64,000 nucleotides of DNA from Symbiodinium kawagutii (lineage: Eukaryota > Sar > Dinophyceae > Suessiales > Symbiodiniaceae), in contig VSDK01007199.1 of NCBI GenBank assembly GCA_009767595.1, positions 137,635-201,634 on the forward strand, given 5' to 3'. The notes below the pieces were generated by a model. The model made no database searches and was not told the origin of the DNA. It saw nothing but the letters and a program-made list of their open reading frames with translations. Below are positions 43,601 to 54,489 of this stretch, piece by piece. How positions within the stretch are numbered: the first letter of the stretch is position 1; each line of letters opens with the position of its first letter. Both the position numbers and the translations under genes were made by a program.

Positions 43601-44738
43601 TCTCAATCAAATACTATAATTCATTGAATAAATCCTTCCAAACTACATGAGTACGTCAGCATTTCCCAAGGAAGTTTCGAAACGCACTTCCAGTTGCAAC
43701 ACCGAACGGGGGTGTCAGAGAAGAGATGTCAAGAGAGATGTGCATGCGTGACTGGTAAAAGAAAAAACAATACCATACCTTGTCACAAATCGACTTGGCC
43801 CAGGAACCTTGGAAATTCAGAAATGCTTGTGTCAAAAAATGTCCGTGATTCTTGTGATGTTTCATACCATACTTATGCATGTATGTATTTATCTATATCT
43901 GAATATATTTGCAGATAGAGGGTTCGGAAGAAATTTCAGAGCATGTTGGCATTAGTTCACATTCAAACAGTTTTGCATGCTGTACCATTTTGTGCCAAAG
44001 TGTATGTGTGTATATGTGTGTGTGCGCATATGGCAGGGGATGTGATGAAAGTGATGAGACAATGCCTGTTTGTTCCTGAAACCTTTTAGAATACATGCAG
44101 CCCACCAGCGTGGTATGCGCAACAAATACTGTAATTTCTTTTCTGATACCACGACTTTCATGAATACCACATCTCTTCTTGAGCTAAAAGTTTACTTGGT
44201 GAAAATCACGTAGAAAGTCTTGAACCCTGGGGCTGAACCAGACATTAAACTCGTTCGATCTCCATCAACCCAGCATGAGTCTTCTATAAGTTGACTTCGT
44301 TTTCGGACCAGCCACAAATCAAACCTTCCATGCAACCCAGTTGGATACTGGTGGGCAACTTGCTGGACCACTTGTCTCAGCATCTGGCCCCCGAGTGTGG
44401 TGCAACAAAGGCAGGCATGTATCAAAGTAGATATATTTAGATTTAGATATATAATTATAACACATAGATACTGATGAAATGAAGGTTATTCATGGTTTGT
44501 GCCGGGGAGTATAGTCATAGATGAAACCTCAAATAATGGATACTCATGGTTGATTAGCTGGTCAACAAACAGCTATTGATAGGTATTGACGAATATTGAC
44601 GAGTTAAGCCGTAGATCTATCCATCTAGTAGATTTTTTGATACACCGACATTGGCTGTCGGCTGTGTGAGTGGATCAGCTGGTTGCCAGGAACAACCATC
44701 GCACTTTCCCACCCCATGTGATAGTATAGAATTGTTGC

Positions 44739-44948
44739 TTGGTGTTTGATCACCAGGATGTTAGATACTGGTTACATACTGGTTGTTTGTTGTTTAGTGT
44801 TAGATGGTTAGTGAATAGTAGTAGTAGCCGCCTCACGAACACCCCAACTGATTTAGAAAGGCCATTTTTGCATGATGGATTTGCAACACCTGCCAGGATC
44901 ATCTCACCTATGGTAGTCAAGGCATTGTTGGTGGTCGTGTCTGAGTAG
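44739..44948 (+). CDS. Exon candidate, unknown
   Basis: Plus frame to TAG with SSSRLTNTPTDLERPFLHDG and FATPARIISPM, followed by a possible donor CCTATG|GTAGTC. The minus strand is also open. Confidence 0.28.
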   Translation: MVFDHQDVRYWLHTGCLLFSVRWLVNSSSSRLTNTPTDLERPFLHDGFATPARIISPMVVKALLVVVSE

Positions 44949-44962
44949 CGCAAATAGACCGA

Positions 44963-45385
44963 ATGACCAAAAGTTGCAGAAATAGCCTTGGGGCACGCAA
45001 GAAACTGAGATCTGATATGGGTTTCTGGGGCGACTCCCAAGAAACGGTATTCAAACATCTGCAAATATGGATTCGTTTCAAAAAGAAACTGCCGATTTTG
45101 GGGCATCCTGGGCTACACCATGTACGGACGCAGGTGTATAAAAACTACTGATAGGATCAGCCAATGCATTTTCACCTATGGCTGTGGTCAAACACATCAT
45201 CGGTTCACCCCAATGTGTACTGTCTTTTGGTATAGCCCTTGCGGGTTTGAAGCACGGCTGAGCACATCACCTCATCCGGGCGGCTCGGGAAACTACGTCT
45301 TGTGACCACCAGTCAGATCTATAGTGGGTCAAGAAAGACCAAGCTCGCGACCATGAAAAACAGCCGACTCACTGAACGCTTCCAG
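44963..45385 (+). CDS. Two-exon gene fragment, basic protein
   Basis: Exon one (44963-45128) reads MTKSCRNSLGARKKLRSDMG, FWGDSQETVFKHLQIWIRFK and HPGLHHVRTQ, then CAG|GTGTAT. Exon two after GGCTGAG (about 45262) reads HITSSGRLGKLRLVTTSQIY and KTKLATMKNSRLTERFQ, then CAG|GTAGGA at 45386. Phase is 0 to 0. Beyond the donor the frame stays open to TGA at 45598, so the exon may be longer. Rich in Lys/Arg, no domain recognised. Confidence 0.4.
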
Positions 45386-45754
45386 GTAGGATTCCAGGCA
45401 GCCGTTTCTATGATGGAAAGGCGCAAGAATCAAACCGGGATATCCTATGCGATTTCAAGACTAGCTGTGGATGGAAATTCATTGATCACCAGGATTTGTT
45501 TTCCATTGTTGCTGGCATTCGACATGATTTTCCAGCACGAAATTCATATAATGTTCAAAATAATGAGTGAAGGAAGGATAGGGAAGGCAGCATCCTGACT
45601 TGGACAAAGCTAATTTTCCGACATGTGTGTGTGTGCGCGTGCATGTATATATTTAGAGATATATAAGATACATAAATCTGTGTATGTGTATATTTATCCG
45701 TGTAATACATATACAGAGAGCCGCCAGTGAAACATATGAATATGAAAAAACAAT

Positions 45755-46096
45755 ATGTATACATGTGTCATCGTCCATCAAATAGTGAGAGCAATGGTAA
45801 CCACAACAATGGTTTGGATCTTATACACGGCTGGTTTCTCCAGCAAAAGGGAAACTTTAACAGCCTCTTCTGAAAGATTGGCCATATGTGATGCAACTAA
45901 CAACTCAGCCAACCATATTCAATTGATCAATCATCATCATCATCATCATCCTCCTCCTCCTCCTCCTCATCATCATCATCATCAGCTGTATCAATTCATC
46001 ATGCTGCACGTCTACCAAGTAGTACCTTATCCCAAGCCCCCAGAAAGGACCGGAAAGTACCGGCCGTTGCCGGTACCCAACCGTCGAGGCACGTAG
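45755..46096 (+). CDS. Open frame with His and Pro runs
   Basis: 114 codons including SKRETLTASSERLAICDATN, then six His, six Pro and five His from a (CAT)n(CCT)n(CAT)n tract, then YPKPPERTGKYRPLPVPNRR. The start is not supported by a visible signal. Confidence 0.3.
   Translation: MYTCVIVHQIVRAMVTTTMVWILYTAGFSSKRETLTASSERLAICDATNNSANHIQLINHHHHHHPPPPPPHHHHHQLYQFIMLHVYQVVPYPKPPERTGKYRPLPVPNRRGT
45931..45985. repeat. (CAT)n(CCT)n(CAT)n compound microsatellite
   Basis: Perfect triplet blocks arranged almost symmetrically. Confidence 0.95.
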
Positions 46097-47257
46097 AGAC
46101 AAACTGATACGAAACCAGTGATCCGTCGGACGTTTTGCCAGGAATCGTCCTTCAAAGATGCCTGGGTCAGCCAACATCTCACCACTGAGCAGTCAATGTG
46201 TCCGAAGTTTCTAGAAGTTTGACACTTCACTGTCACTGATCATTAAATGTGTTCAAAAGTAAGAAACCTTAAATTCCAATGAGTTGGGAACTATACTAAG
46301 TATATAATTAATGAGATCGACAACTGTCAATAGCAATATAGCAATGAATTCAAGCAATCTTGTTTCGGAATATGGAAACTATAGACAATCAACAATGGTG
46401 ACATTGGGTTGCCCACGGGCTACGAATAGGAAATCTTTCAGTTGACCTTGACAAAGCAATGATGCTGATGTTGGTGGCATTCAGCGCGAGGACACTCAAA
46501 AGATATAGCAATGGGGCGTTCTATGACAGTAGCCAACCAATATCTCCACCAAAGATTTGCTGCATTTGCTAAAACTGAGTGGATGACAACAGAGTACGCA
46601 CATGAGTCGATAGAATTCGTAGAACCAGCAGCTTAGCGCCAACACACTTCTGCACTGTTGCCTCGCCCGGGTCTTGCTTACCCTATACCTCTAAGGCTAT
46701 AGCCCCATGGAACTGCCAAGTTTGTACTTGGACCTTCCTCCCATCTGTGGAACTCCGACCTGTCGGCTGTCAATATCTGTGATTGTGGTGAATAAATGCG
46801 AATCAGTTCATGAATGGCAACATAATTGATTGGGGAAATTGAATATATTTTTCCTATGCAACACACATGCTCGTAGCACTCAGAAACCCCTGCCCTTAAG
46901 GAAATTGAATATACATGGACCATCACTTCTGGCACTAATTCTGAAAGCGCTGCTTTCACAGAAAAGCATCTTTCGATCGTACTGGTATGTGGCTTTATCC
47001 AGTTACTCCGCTGGTGGACTGTCTACTTTCTGGCTGCCGATCTAAGAACCTCCAGGCTAAATCTATCAATCAGTCTATCACTGCATGATGGCCCAGCAAC
47101 ACCCAGCCGACAAAACCCTGCCAAGTGGTAAGCACAACCCTTGGTATGATATAACCAGTGTCAGTGATGAACTGAGATGAGCTAAGAAAAAGTAATCATC
47201 CCAAATGATTGCAACCATGCTATGATCATCAAGCATAGAACCAACAAGCAGTGTGGG

Positions 47258-47300
47258 TCATCATCATCATCATCATCACCACCATCATCATCATCATCAG
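47258..47300. repeat. (CAT)n microsatellite
   Basis: About 13 units with a CACCAC interruption. Confidence 0.9.
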
Positions 47301-47352
47301 CTATAGTTGCTTATTGTTCCCCTGAACTAGCCATTCATTAACCATTGGTTGG

Positions 47353-47427
<75 letters not shown>

Positions 47428-47580
47428 GTCGAGCACGTCGTCGATCCGAACCGCGCTACTAGGATGATGGGCGCTGAGGACTGCGTTGCGTAGGCCAGCA
47501 GAATCACAGGCATCACCTCAGCTGCTGAAGCCGAGGCCACGGATGCCCAAACCAACGGTGCCCAGCTTTGCCACCAGGGA
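47301..47580 (-). CDS. Open frame with poly-Asp tract
   Basis: The minus frame reads MVWASVASASAAEVMPVILL, then AYATQSSAPIILVARFGSTT, then about 25 Asp from the (GAT)n tract. The GC-rich first part is coding-like, and the poly-Asp may be intron. Confidence 0.28.
47353..47427. repeat. (CAT)n microsatellite
   Basis: Twenty-five perfect triplets. Confidence 0.97.
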
Positions 47581-47648
47581 AGTCGCTTAAAAGACCAGTG
47601 GGAACGCTGACAACGTTAGGGTGGCAATGACCTCATCAGATGATCATG

Positions 47649-47758
47649 TGGGTATGGGTCAATATTAACCAACCAACAATGGGGATACTAACCCACAAAA
47701 AATAAGGGAAACAATGGTTCATGATGGGAACCAGGGGTACAGGGTTTTGACCCACTGC
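47649..47758. mobile_element. M2 element with ATGT target duplication
   Basis: Left end GGGTATGGGTCAATATTAACC, right end GGTTTTGACCCACTGCC. ATGT precedes and follows, and the match extends to CATGTGGG. Confidence 0.8.
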
Positions 47759-47791
47759 CATGTGGGATAATGAGCAACTGTGCTTGTTTAC

Positions 47792-47862
47792 CTTTCGCTT
47801 AGAAACCCTCGAGGCCGTGGCTTTGAGGGTGCGTCGACATCTATTTCGGAAAGCAACCAAGC
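47792..47862 (-). CDS. Internal exon candidate, basic
   Basis: Bounded by AAATTGTGTCAG and CGAAAG|GTAAAC. Reads LVAFRNRCRRTLKATASRVS, then KRK. The M2 copy at 47649 lies in the following intron. Confidence 0.4.
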
Positions 47863-48148
47863 CTGACACAATTTAGGCCTTCAACCGATTTCTTACCTGG
47901 CTTGGGATGTTGCAACTTTGAAAGCCTCTCTGTCTCCATGGAAGCAACCCGAGAAGTAGAAGTGGATAAGAGTCCCACATTGGTGAAACAAGGGAGACAT
48001 CAAACAAGCAAGAGTCATCAAATCAGCAAAAAACCTCTACATTGAGGAGTATTCATGATATAAATCGCAACATTCATGGATATTGTTTAAGCACCAAATT
48101 ACTTCTGCCAGCAACCATCATAGATAGTCAAGTATTCCTCGTTGTTAG

Positions 48149-48955
48149 TGGATGACCATACGTACTTCTATTGTCATGTTTGACTGTGGCTCACATGGAA
48201 ACAAAGCCTATTTGGTTTGTCTGCTCAATTTTGAGACTTGTGTCATGCAAGATTCGGCATTGTCGTTTGGTATTGTCGGTATCGTCACCGACTCTTGGAC
48301 GATTTCAAAATTCATGGAATATGGGTGTTTCTCAAAATAGGGGTACCCCTGTATCAATCATCCTTTATAAGCAATTTTTAAAAACAAACCAACCATTTTT
48401 GGAAGTCCCCTATCATCATAAGTCCCCGATATATCAATATTCAACAAACATCCGTATTTGATGGCACATCACCAGCCGGCTGGTAAAAAAATTAGGCTTA
48501 TATAAATAAGATATTGTGGTTCTCTAAACGGTTCATAATATATGATTTAGGGGTACCCCTATTTTGAGAAAAACCCCATATGCATTTTAGTTGATTTTCA
48601 TAATATGTTCTGGGTGCTTTCAACCTCTCAAACACTAGTCAACCAACCAGCCATTTGTTAATACTTGGGGAAATAAAAGTGTTTGAAACTACCAGCCAAA
48701 AGTGATAGCTGATTCACCACGATGATGCCTTACAAAATGATAACTTTCCATAAAAGTGAGTTCGCTGCAGCGGCACTCGAGCTGATGGCCACGGCAACAC
48801 CAAGGAAGTTCCCCCATGATGTCATTGCTGTTGTGGATCATATGGCAGTCAATACCCCGCAAGCCCAAGATCAGCTCACAAAAAAGATAAATAACAAATC
48901 TAGTCTAGTCTTTGTTGGAATGTTCACCTATCCAGTTTTTGGATTGTTGGGATGA
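48149..48955 (+). CDS. Three-exon gene fragment, first intron is an M1 element
   Basis: Exon one (48149-48324) reads MTIRTSIVMFDCGSHGNKAY, LVCLLNFETCVMQDSALSFG and IVGIVTDSWTISKFMEYG, ending in phase 2 at the first bases of M1 (TATGG|GTGTTTCTC). The 98-bp intron ends TATCATCATAAG. Exon two (48423-48482) continues in phase with PRYINIQQTSVFDGTSPAGW, then GTAAAA. The second intron holds a short M1 copy and an M3 copy. Exon three, from about 48710, contains KSEFAAAALELMATATPRKF and DVIAVVDHMAVNTPQAQDQL, with an in-frame TGA close to its start. That TGA, or the choice of acceptor, is unresolved. No family recognised. Confidence 0.45.
48323..48427. mobile_element. M1 element, candidate intron
   Basis: Left end GGGTGTTTCTCAAAATAGGG, right end CCCCTATCATCATAAGTCCCC. 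ATAT lies before it and one base after it. Confidence 0.7.
48517..48577. mobile_element. Short M1 element with ATAT target duplication
   Basis: TGTGGTTCTCTAAACGG at the left and CCCCTATTTTGAGAAAAACC at the right, only about 61 bp. ATAT on both sides. The core is deleted. Confidence 0.6.
48612..48699. mobile_element. M3 inverted-repeat element
   Basis: GGGTGCTTTCAACC at the left and TTTGAAACTACCAGCC at the right, with core AGTCAACCAACCAGCCATTT. Confidence 0.65.
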
Positions 48956-49294
48956 TTGGTGCTGACCCATACATAGTCATATCTTGAATTTTGCTTGTGG
49001 CTCCATGCCATGACTGATGCTCAAACCTTCCAATGTTTTGGAATGCCCCTCTGCAATAGTTGCTGGAGATATCCTTGCTGACATACAGGCATTGGCCGAT
49101 TCAAGCCATCGTCCACGGTCCATCGGTTTTTGATTCGAACAGCCCATTCCGAGGTGTTTGGCCGAACCAACTACCAGCACCATCTATTGTCACTCTAGCT
49201 ACAGGATCTTAATGCTTTCACCCCATCCTAAGAAAAAAAATAAACCGTGGTTTTCAACGCTTGCCACTTCAATGTATTTCAATGAATCATCCCA

Positions 49295-49827
49295 ATGCTG
49301 ACAGCCTATCCCTGCAGGATCCTGCCGGCCTCGACTAGATTTCTGAGGTTGAAATTGAACCACAGCAGGGAACTCGGCTCACCACCTCAACATGGCTTTG
49401 CCAACAGTGGCAGCTGCACAGTTGTCAGTTTCAAACTCAGGCAGAATGGCGGCGAGGCTAAACAGCTCGTACCACTCTCCGTTGCTTGCGAATTACCATT
49501 TTTCATCAACTGGGGAAGCCCAGGTTATGAGTGCCAGATTCACCCATGGACTCATGACAGAACAGAGATAAAACCGCATGAATGCCCATGGGAAAACCAT
49601 GGAAAACCTACAGTATGTCTCCTCGGAGAAGTGTGCAGTTTTATGTGACTGGGGTCGAACCGCTCATACCTTCTAGCATGGATGGTGGTATGTTCAGAAA
49701 ATTTGTTGTCCATATTGTTGTAAATTTTGCTGCCCAAAATACCCCTAAGGCTTCGTTGTCATACCTCTGTTCAGAAACAGTTCCAGTGATTCAACTTGAG
49801 AACATGTTCAGAACGATCATTAAGTAG
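49295..49827 (+). CDS. Long coding region with a frame change, unknown
   Basis: The first frame (49295-49648) has GSPPQHGFANSGSCTVVSFK and LVPLSVACELPFFINWGSPG. The second (49582-49827, to TAG) has GVEPLIPSSMDGGMFRKFVV and HIVVNFAAQNTPKASLSYLC. A GTGTGC donor near 49631 could open a small intron; a base indel is the alternative. No domain recognised. Confidence 0.42.
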
Positions 49828-49830
49828 TAT

Positions 49831-49901
49831 CATATATATATATATATATATATTAATAAAAATAGTAGTAATAATAATAATAACAATAATAATAATAATA
49901 A
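49831..49901. repeat. (AT)n followed by (TAA)n
   Basis: (AT)11 then TAGTAG(TAA)n. Confidence 0.9.
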
Positions 49902-49904
49902 CTG

Positions 49905-50720
49905 TTCTTCAAGAACATTCTTAAACATCATTATGATTCGAGATTGTCAACCGCTATTGCTGAAAATTACTTTGAACCATGACAAAACACCATCCTCCAT
50001 CCTGAACAATCATGAACTATTCACGATGAATACTTACCCTGTTCCACAAATCAAAGGTCCTGCAAGTGCTTAGTAATGGGTGGATACTGTAATTGCCGAT
50101 GACTGTCGATAATAGGTAGTCATCTTTGATAGTGGATCATCACGGTTGAAAATTAGCAGTCCTGTTTGGTACTGCTTAGGCATGGTTGATAATTGAAATG
50201 ATAGTGGATTGTTTTTGCCTTTGCATCAACCTCTGTGTATGATTTCTATAGACACATCAAGAAGCTTGTTGCAACCTTCCCCAGGTCTGAAAAATAAGAA
50301 GTGCTTCACAGATCTGTGCTAAATGATGATCTCTCTTCCGTTGTCAAACAGTACAGGTACTGTCAAGAGGATAATCAGTTGAGCTGACATAGAGGATCAA
50401 AACCAATTGGATAGATGGGTGCAATCATCACCCAACCGGTCTTCTTTCGAGGCCCATCATCCGGTTCGATTTTTTGTCTGTTTGTTTGCACTTGTCGCAT
50501 TGGTACACCTGGGGCACCTTAGTGTGGCACGCCAACCGATGACATCCACTCCCAACTGCTCATCTGCGCTTGTGTTCTGACTTTGGCACTGGTGGTTTCA
50601 TTGGCACAACCAATCCTATGATGAGCTGAACATGGTCGGCTGGTAGGCACAGACTTCAAGGAAATATATTAGAAATGATGCGTGATAACCGGTGGCCTGG
50701 TTTTTATCCTTGCTAAATAA
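49905..50720. other. No supported gene
   Basis: Contains GTTGATAAT/AGTGGAT words of the degenerate repeat class. A plus-strand open stretch near 50450-50560 is unconvincing. Confidence 0.35.
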
Positions 50721-50722
50721 TA

Positions 50723-50935
50723 CTAACTCTCTGACATGAACTTGATGCACATCCCTAAATGGATGCCCGAGAATAGGGTGTTTCCTGTGGCACATAAAAA
50801 CCTGCTTTTGTGGTAGGTACCTTCATGCCCGTCCGGCAGCTCTAATGATACCAGCAGCTGGTTGTTCCGATCGGGGCTATGCCGAAGAATCTGTGGGATG
50901 CCCACGATTGGCCCATGAGTCTCCAGTAGCATCAG
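50723..50935 (-). CDS. Exon candidate, unknown
   Basis: Minus frame: LLETHGPIVGIPQILRHSPD, then RNNQLLVSLELPDGHEG. A donor GAAG|GTACCT at about 50821 would end the exon; otherwise it runs to TAG at 50723. GC and codon use are coding-like. Confidence 0.4.
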   Translation of the reverse strand: MMLLETHGPIVGIPQILRHSPDRNNQLLVSLELPDGHEGTYHKSRFLCATGNTLFSGIHLGMCIKFMSES

Positions 50936-51065
50936 GCAGCGTGGGATAAACTGTCATTGGAAGCCATTGTCATGTCATTGGACTTTCTTCAACCAATTAC
51001 TGTATAATTACCAATTATGTTTGAATCGTTTTTGACCTGGATGTGTCCTCAAAAACATATGTATA

Positions 51066-51145
51066 AATATATATATATATTTGTATATACATAACTATCG
51101 AGCGAGGGAGAGAGAGAGAGAGAGAGAAAAACAAAAAAAAAAACA
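51066..51145. repeat. (AT)n, (GA)n and A-rich tract
   Basis: ATATATATATATTTG, then GAGAGAGAGAGAGAGA, then AAAACAAAAAAAAAAAC. Confidence 0.85.
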
Positions 51146-51221
51146 AATAGTAGTTTCACATAATTTATGAGGATAAACCTGGTTGGACCCCCAGAGTACA
51201 TATACATGTACAATATATGTA

Positions 51222-51330
51222 TCTGATTGGTGGGTTTCAACCCATATGCCTGCAAAAATATGCTTGTCAACAAACACTTTGTTAATAATCACCTGGGAAA
51301 ATAAACAACGTCAATCAAACCGCCAGCCGG
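51222..51330. mobile_element. M3 inverted-repeat element, decayed
   Basis: GATTGGTGGGTTTCAACCC at the left and AATCAAACCGCCAGCC at the right, with core TTGTCAACAAACACTTTGTT. Confidence 0.6.
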
Positions 51331-51509
51331 CAGTTGTTTAATCATTGTTGCCTGTTATGATCTCCTATCATGAACCTTTGTCATGGTAACAACATGTTTA
51401 TAACTTATAACCCCTTCAAAAGCCTTGTAAAACCACCAGCCAGTTTTGTTATTACCATCAACCATGTTGCATTTATCACCTTTTATCAAAGGTAAACACC
51501 TTGTAAACC

Positions 51510-51685
51510 ACCCGCCAGGTATGCCTATTACTGCTGCGCAGCACCATCAACACCCAAAGGGATTCAACACCGCCGAGCTGCAGCAGCCCTGGTCACAGGG
51601 ATGTAGCGGTGCACCGCAAAGACCTGCCATGATCAACGAAGAGGAACTAACATGGCGAACGATCAATATCAGTTGTTTTTTTCAG
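51510..51685 (+). CDS. Exon candidate, unknown
   Basis: Plus frame MPITAAQHHQHPKGFNTAEL, then QQPWSQGCSGAPQRPAMINE and EELTWRTINISCFFQ, then CAG|GTTTGC. A GC-rich island between M3 copies and TTAGTTG repeats. It stays open to TGA at 51784. Confidence 0.36.
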
Positions 51686-51880
51686 GTTTGCCTCTTAGTC
51701 CCAGCACGCAAGGCTAGGGATACCACCAATCGGCCATATGGCGTATTGGTAGCATCAATGCATGACAGCAATATCAGTTGTTGATATTACGAATGACCAA
51801 TATTAGTTGAATGATCAATATTAGTTGTCAATATTACTCATTAGTTGTTAATATTGATATTCGTTGATGCTATTGATATG
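51662..51880. repeat. CAATATTAGTTG-type repeat
   Basis: GATCAATATCAGTTG, GACCAATATTAGTTG, GATCAATATTAGTTG and TTAATATTGATATTCG recur at irregular spacing. Confidence 0.6.
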
Positions 51881-52056
51881 CCTTTTTCACAATGAAAAGG
51901 ATTTGTCACTAAATTGTCAATCTCAATATGTGTTCTTAACTATCAGCCGATTAATCATTGATCAAACATCACAATGTTAATGCTTCATTGATTGATGAGT
52001 TGTTAACATTGTGATGATGATTCAGCAATGATGAATATTGATCATGGTTAATACCT

Positions 52057-52160
52057 GGCTGGTGGTTTCACATATTCTTAGCGGCCTACCTAAAGGGACT
52101 GATGACCAACAATAGGGAATAATAACCAACAAATGCTTGACCACTAATCATGTTCTTAAA
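52057..52160. mobile_element. Possible M3 relic
   Basis: CTGGCTGGTGGTTTCACAT at the left. The remainder only weakly resembles M3 (AATAACCAACAAATGC). Confidence 0.3.
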
Positions 52161-52546
52161 TAGTATTTTCACGCTGGTTCTAAAGTGGTTTAACCACATG
52201 TATATCTAAATAAACATACATAATAGTTGAATAATTGTCATATATAATAGTTCGTGGTAGCAAGCGGCTAGCAATAGCTACAGTAGCAAACCGCCGTCTT
52301 TAGAAAGTATTCATACCAATGAAGCAGACAGAAACTAGTTGGTGATTAGTTGCCCCAGTCCAAAACACGTTTGATCAACTTAAAAAATATCCTTAGGTAT
52401 GATTCAAAAAATATGAGCAAGTCAGCCCCCAAACCAGACAAAAGTAGGGAATGAACAATGAAATAACAAAAACCTTCAAACAAATTACTTTACTTCGAGT
52501 GATCCCCACCATGTCATGTCATCACCGCTTGTTGACTCCACTTTTG

Positions 52547-53259
52547 TCTGACATTCTCTCCGGCATACCTTCTGACATTCTTTCAGACAAATCTTCTGAC
52601 ATTCTCTCTGGCATACCTTTTGACATTCTTTCTGACATCCTTTCTGGCACATCTTCTGACGTTCTTTCTGACAACTGTCTACTCGGACATTCTTTCTGGC
52701 AAATCTTTTGGCATTCTCTCTGACATCTCTTCTGACATTCTTTCTGACATATCTTTTGACATTCTTTCTGACATACCTTCTGCCAATCTCTCTGACATTC
52801 TCTCTGACATATCTTCTGACATTCTTTCTGACATTCTTTCTGACATATCTTCTGACATTCTCTCTGACATTCTTTCTGGCAAATCTTCTGACATTCTCTC
52901 TGGCATATCTTCTGACATTCTTTCTGACATGTCTTCTGACATATCTTCTGACATTCTCTCTGACATTCTTTCTGGCATCTCTTTTGACATTCTCTCTGAC
53001 ATATCTTCTGACTTATCTTCTGACATATCTTCTGACATTCTCTCTGACATTCTTTCTGGCAGATCTTCTGACATTCTCTCTGACATATCTTCTGACATAT
53101 CTTCTGACATTTCTTCTGACATTCTATCCTGACATTTCTTTTGACATTCTCTCTGACATTCTTTCTGGCATATCTTTTGACATTCTCTCTGACATTCTTT
53201 CTGGCATATCTTTTGACATTCTCTCTGACATTCTTTCTGACATCTTTTCTGACATCTTT
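52547..53259. repeat. 12-bp minisatellite
   Basis: About sixty units of GACATTCTTTCT, GACATATCTTCT and GACATTCTCTCT. The unit is four codons and has few stops in several frames, which creates open frames of 170 codons or more on both strands with D-I-L-S or R-M-S-E motifs. These are unlikely to be genes. Confidence 0.95.
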
Positions 53260-53735
53260 GAGGTCCGGCAGCCACCACTGGCCGCGGATGGTCNNNNNNN
53301 NNNNNNNNNNNNNNNNNNNNNNNNNNNNNNNNNNNNNNNNNNNNNNNNNNNNNNNNNNNNNNNNNNNNNNNNNNNNNNNNNNNNNNNNNNNNNNNNNNNN
53401 NNNNNNNNNNNNNNNNNNNNNNNNNNNNNNNNNNNNNNNNNNNNNNNNNNNNNNNNNNNNNNNNNNNNNNNNNNNNNNNNNNNNNNNNNNNNNNNNNNNN
53501 NNNNNNNNNNNNNNNNNNNNNNNNNNNNNNNNNNNNNNNNNNNNNNNNNNNNNNNNNNNNNNNNNNNNNNNNNNNNNNNTGGCCGCGGATGGTCGCGGTT
53601 GAGGTCCGGCAGCCACCACTAGTCGCGCTTGGTCGCGGTTGAGGTCCGGCAGCCACCAGCAGGCATACATGATCGTGGTTGAGGTCCGGCAGCCACCACT
53701 GGTCGCGCTTGGTCGTGGTTGAGGTCCGGCAAGCG
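53260..53735. repeat. 40-bp tandem repeat spanning an assembly gap
   Basis: Units GAGGTCCGGCAGCCACCACT followed by GGTCGCGCTTGGTCGCGGTT at exact 40-bp spacing (53600, 53640, 53680, 53720). The gap lies inside the array, so the true copy number is unknown. Confidence 0.92.
53294..53579. other. Assembly gap of 286 N
   Basis: A run of undetermined bases. Open frames drawn across it have no meaning. Confidence 1.
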
Positions 53736-53777
53736 GAGGAGGAGAAGAAGGAGAAGGAGAAGGAGGAGAAGGAGAAG
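53731..53777. repeat. GGAGAA purine tract
   Basis: (GGAGAAGGA)n purine-only run directly after the 40-bp array. Confidence 0.85.
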
Positions 53778-53779
53778 TC

Positions 53780-54290
53780 AGCTCTGATAAAATCTAACAA
53801 CCCTCACCTGACAGGTGGGGAAATAGACATCATCACCAAACCACCACTTGACATGAAAAATGAAGCGGCAAAACAACACCAAGTGACCAGCATGGTTCTG
53901 CACCAACACTGCTTGCAGTTCAAAATGACTGCACCAATCAACATTGCTGGCTGATCTGAAGGAAGACCGAGGTCTGTATCCAGAAAGGACCTACTTCAGG
54001 CCAAATCTTTGCCCAAGGTTGAGGTACCATGTGCTAGAGATCTATTCTGGAACAAAAGGCAATGATAATAAAGCAAACTGATGTTTCACCAACTTTTCGG
54101 GTATAGCTATCCAACATGCAACATCATCCAAGTTTTGAATATGACCATGCAAAAGTAATAGTCTCATAGCTGTTCTTATACATGTGTTTGTTCATTCATG
54201 AACCTAGTATCATATAGCTGGTGTATCCCCTAGTATTGTAGCTTATTGTCCCCTATTATTAACAATTGACCATGAACCGTGTTCAATGAT
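53780..54290. other. Mostly non-coding, one weak open frame
   Basis: The plus frame at 53778-53954 reads SNNPHLTGGEIDIITKPPLD to TAG, with no clear splice context. The remainder is AT-rich. Confidence 0.3.
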
Positions 54291-54296
54291 CACAGT

Positions 54297-54484
54297 ATGA
54301 GCAACGCCAATTTCCCCTGCGTTTCGTCCGGCGCCGTTCCGCCGTTCCGGTCACCCACCGCACCTTGGTCCATCTTGCGGTGCACGGCCGTGCTTCCCGT
54401 GATCACATCCCAGTAACCGGGCACTGCGAGGCACAGCAACTCGGAGAGACATGCCTCGGTTTTCAGCAAACATAAGGGACACAA
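54297..54484 (-). CDS. GC-rich exon candidate, unknown
   Basis: The minus frame has markedly G/C-rich third positions: SELLCLAVPGYWDVITGSTA, then VHRKMDQGAVGDRNGGTAPD and ETQGKLALL. It ends at TGA. Plus-strand frames are also open, but the minus frame has the stronger codon bias. Confidence 0.42.
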
Positions 54485-54489
54485 CGGCG

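Noticed and set aside
50463..50480. GGTTCGATTTT resembling a tRNA B box
   Set aside because: No matching acceptor stem or A box.
52547..53670. Very long open frames on both strands (D-I-L-S, L-T-F-F, R-M-S-E and Q-K-C repeats)
   Set aside because: They come from a 12-bp minisatellite with few stops in several frames on both strands, and two run through the N gap.
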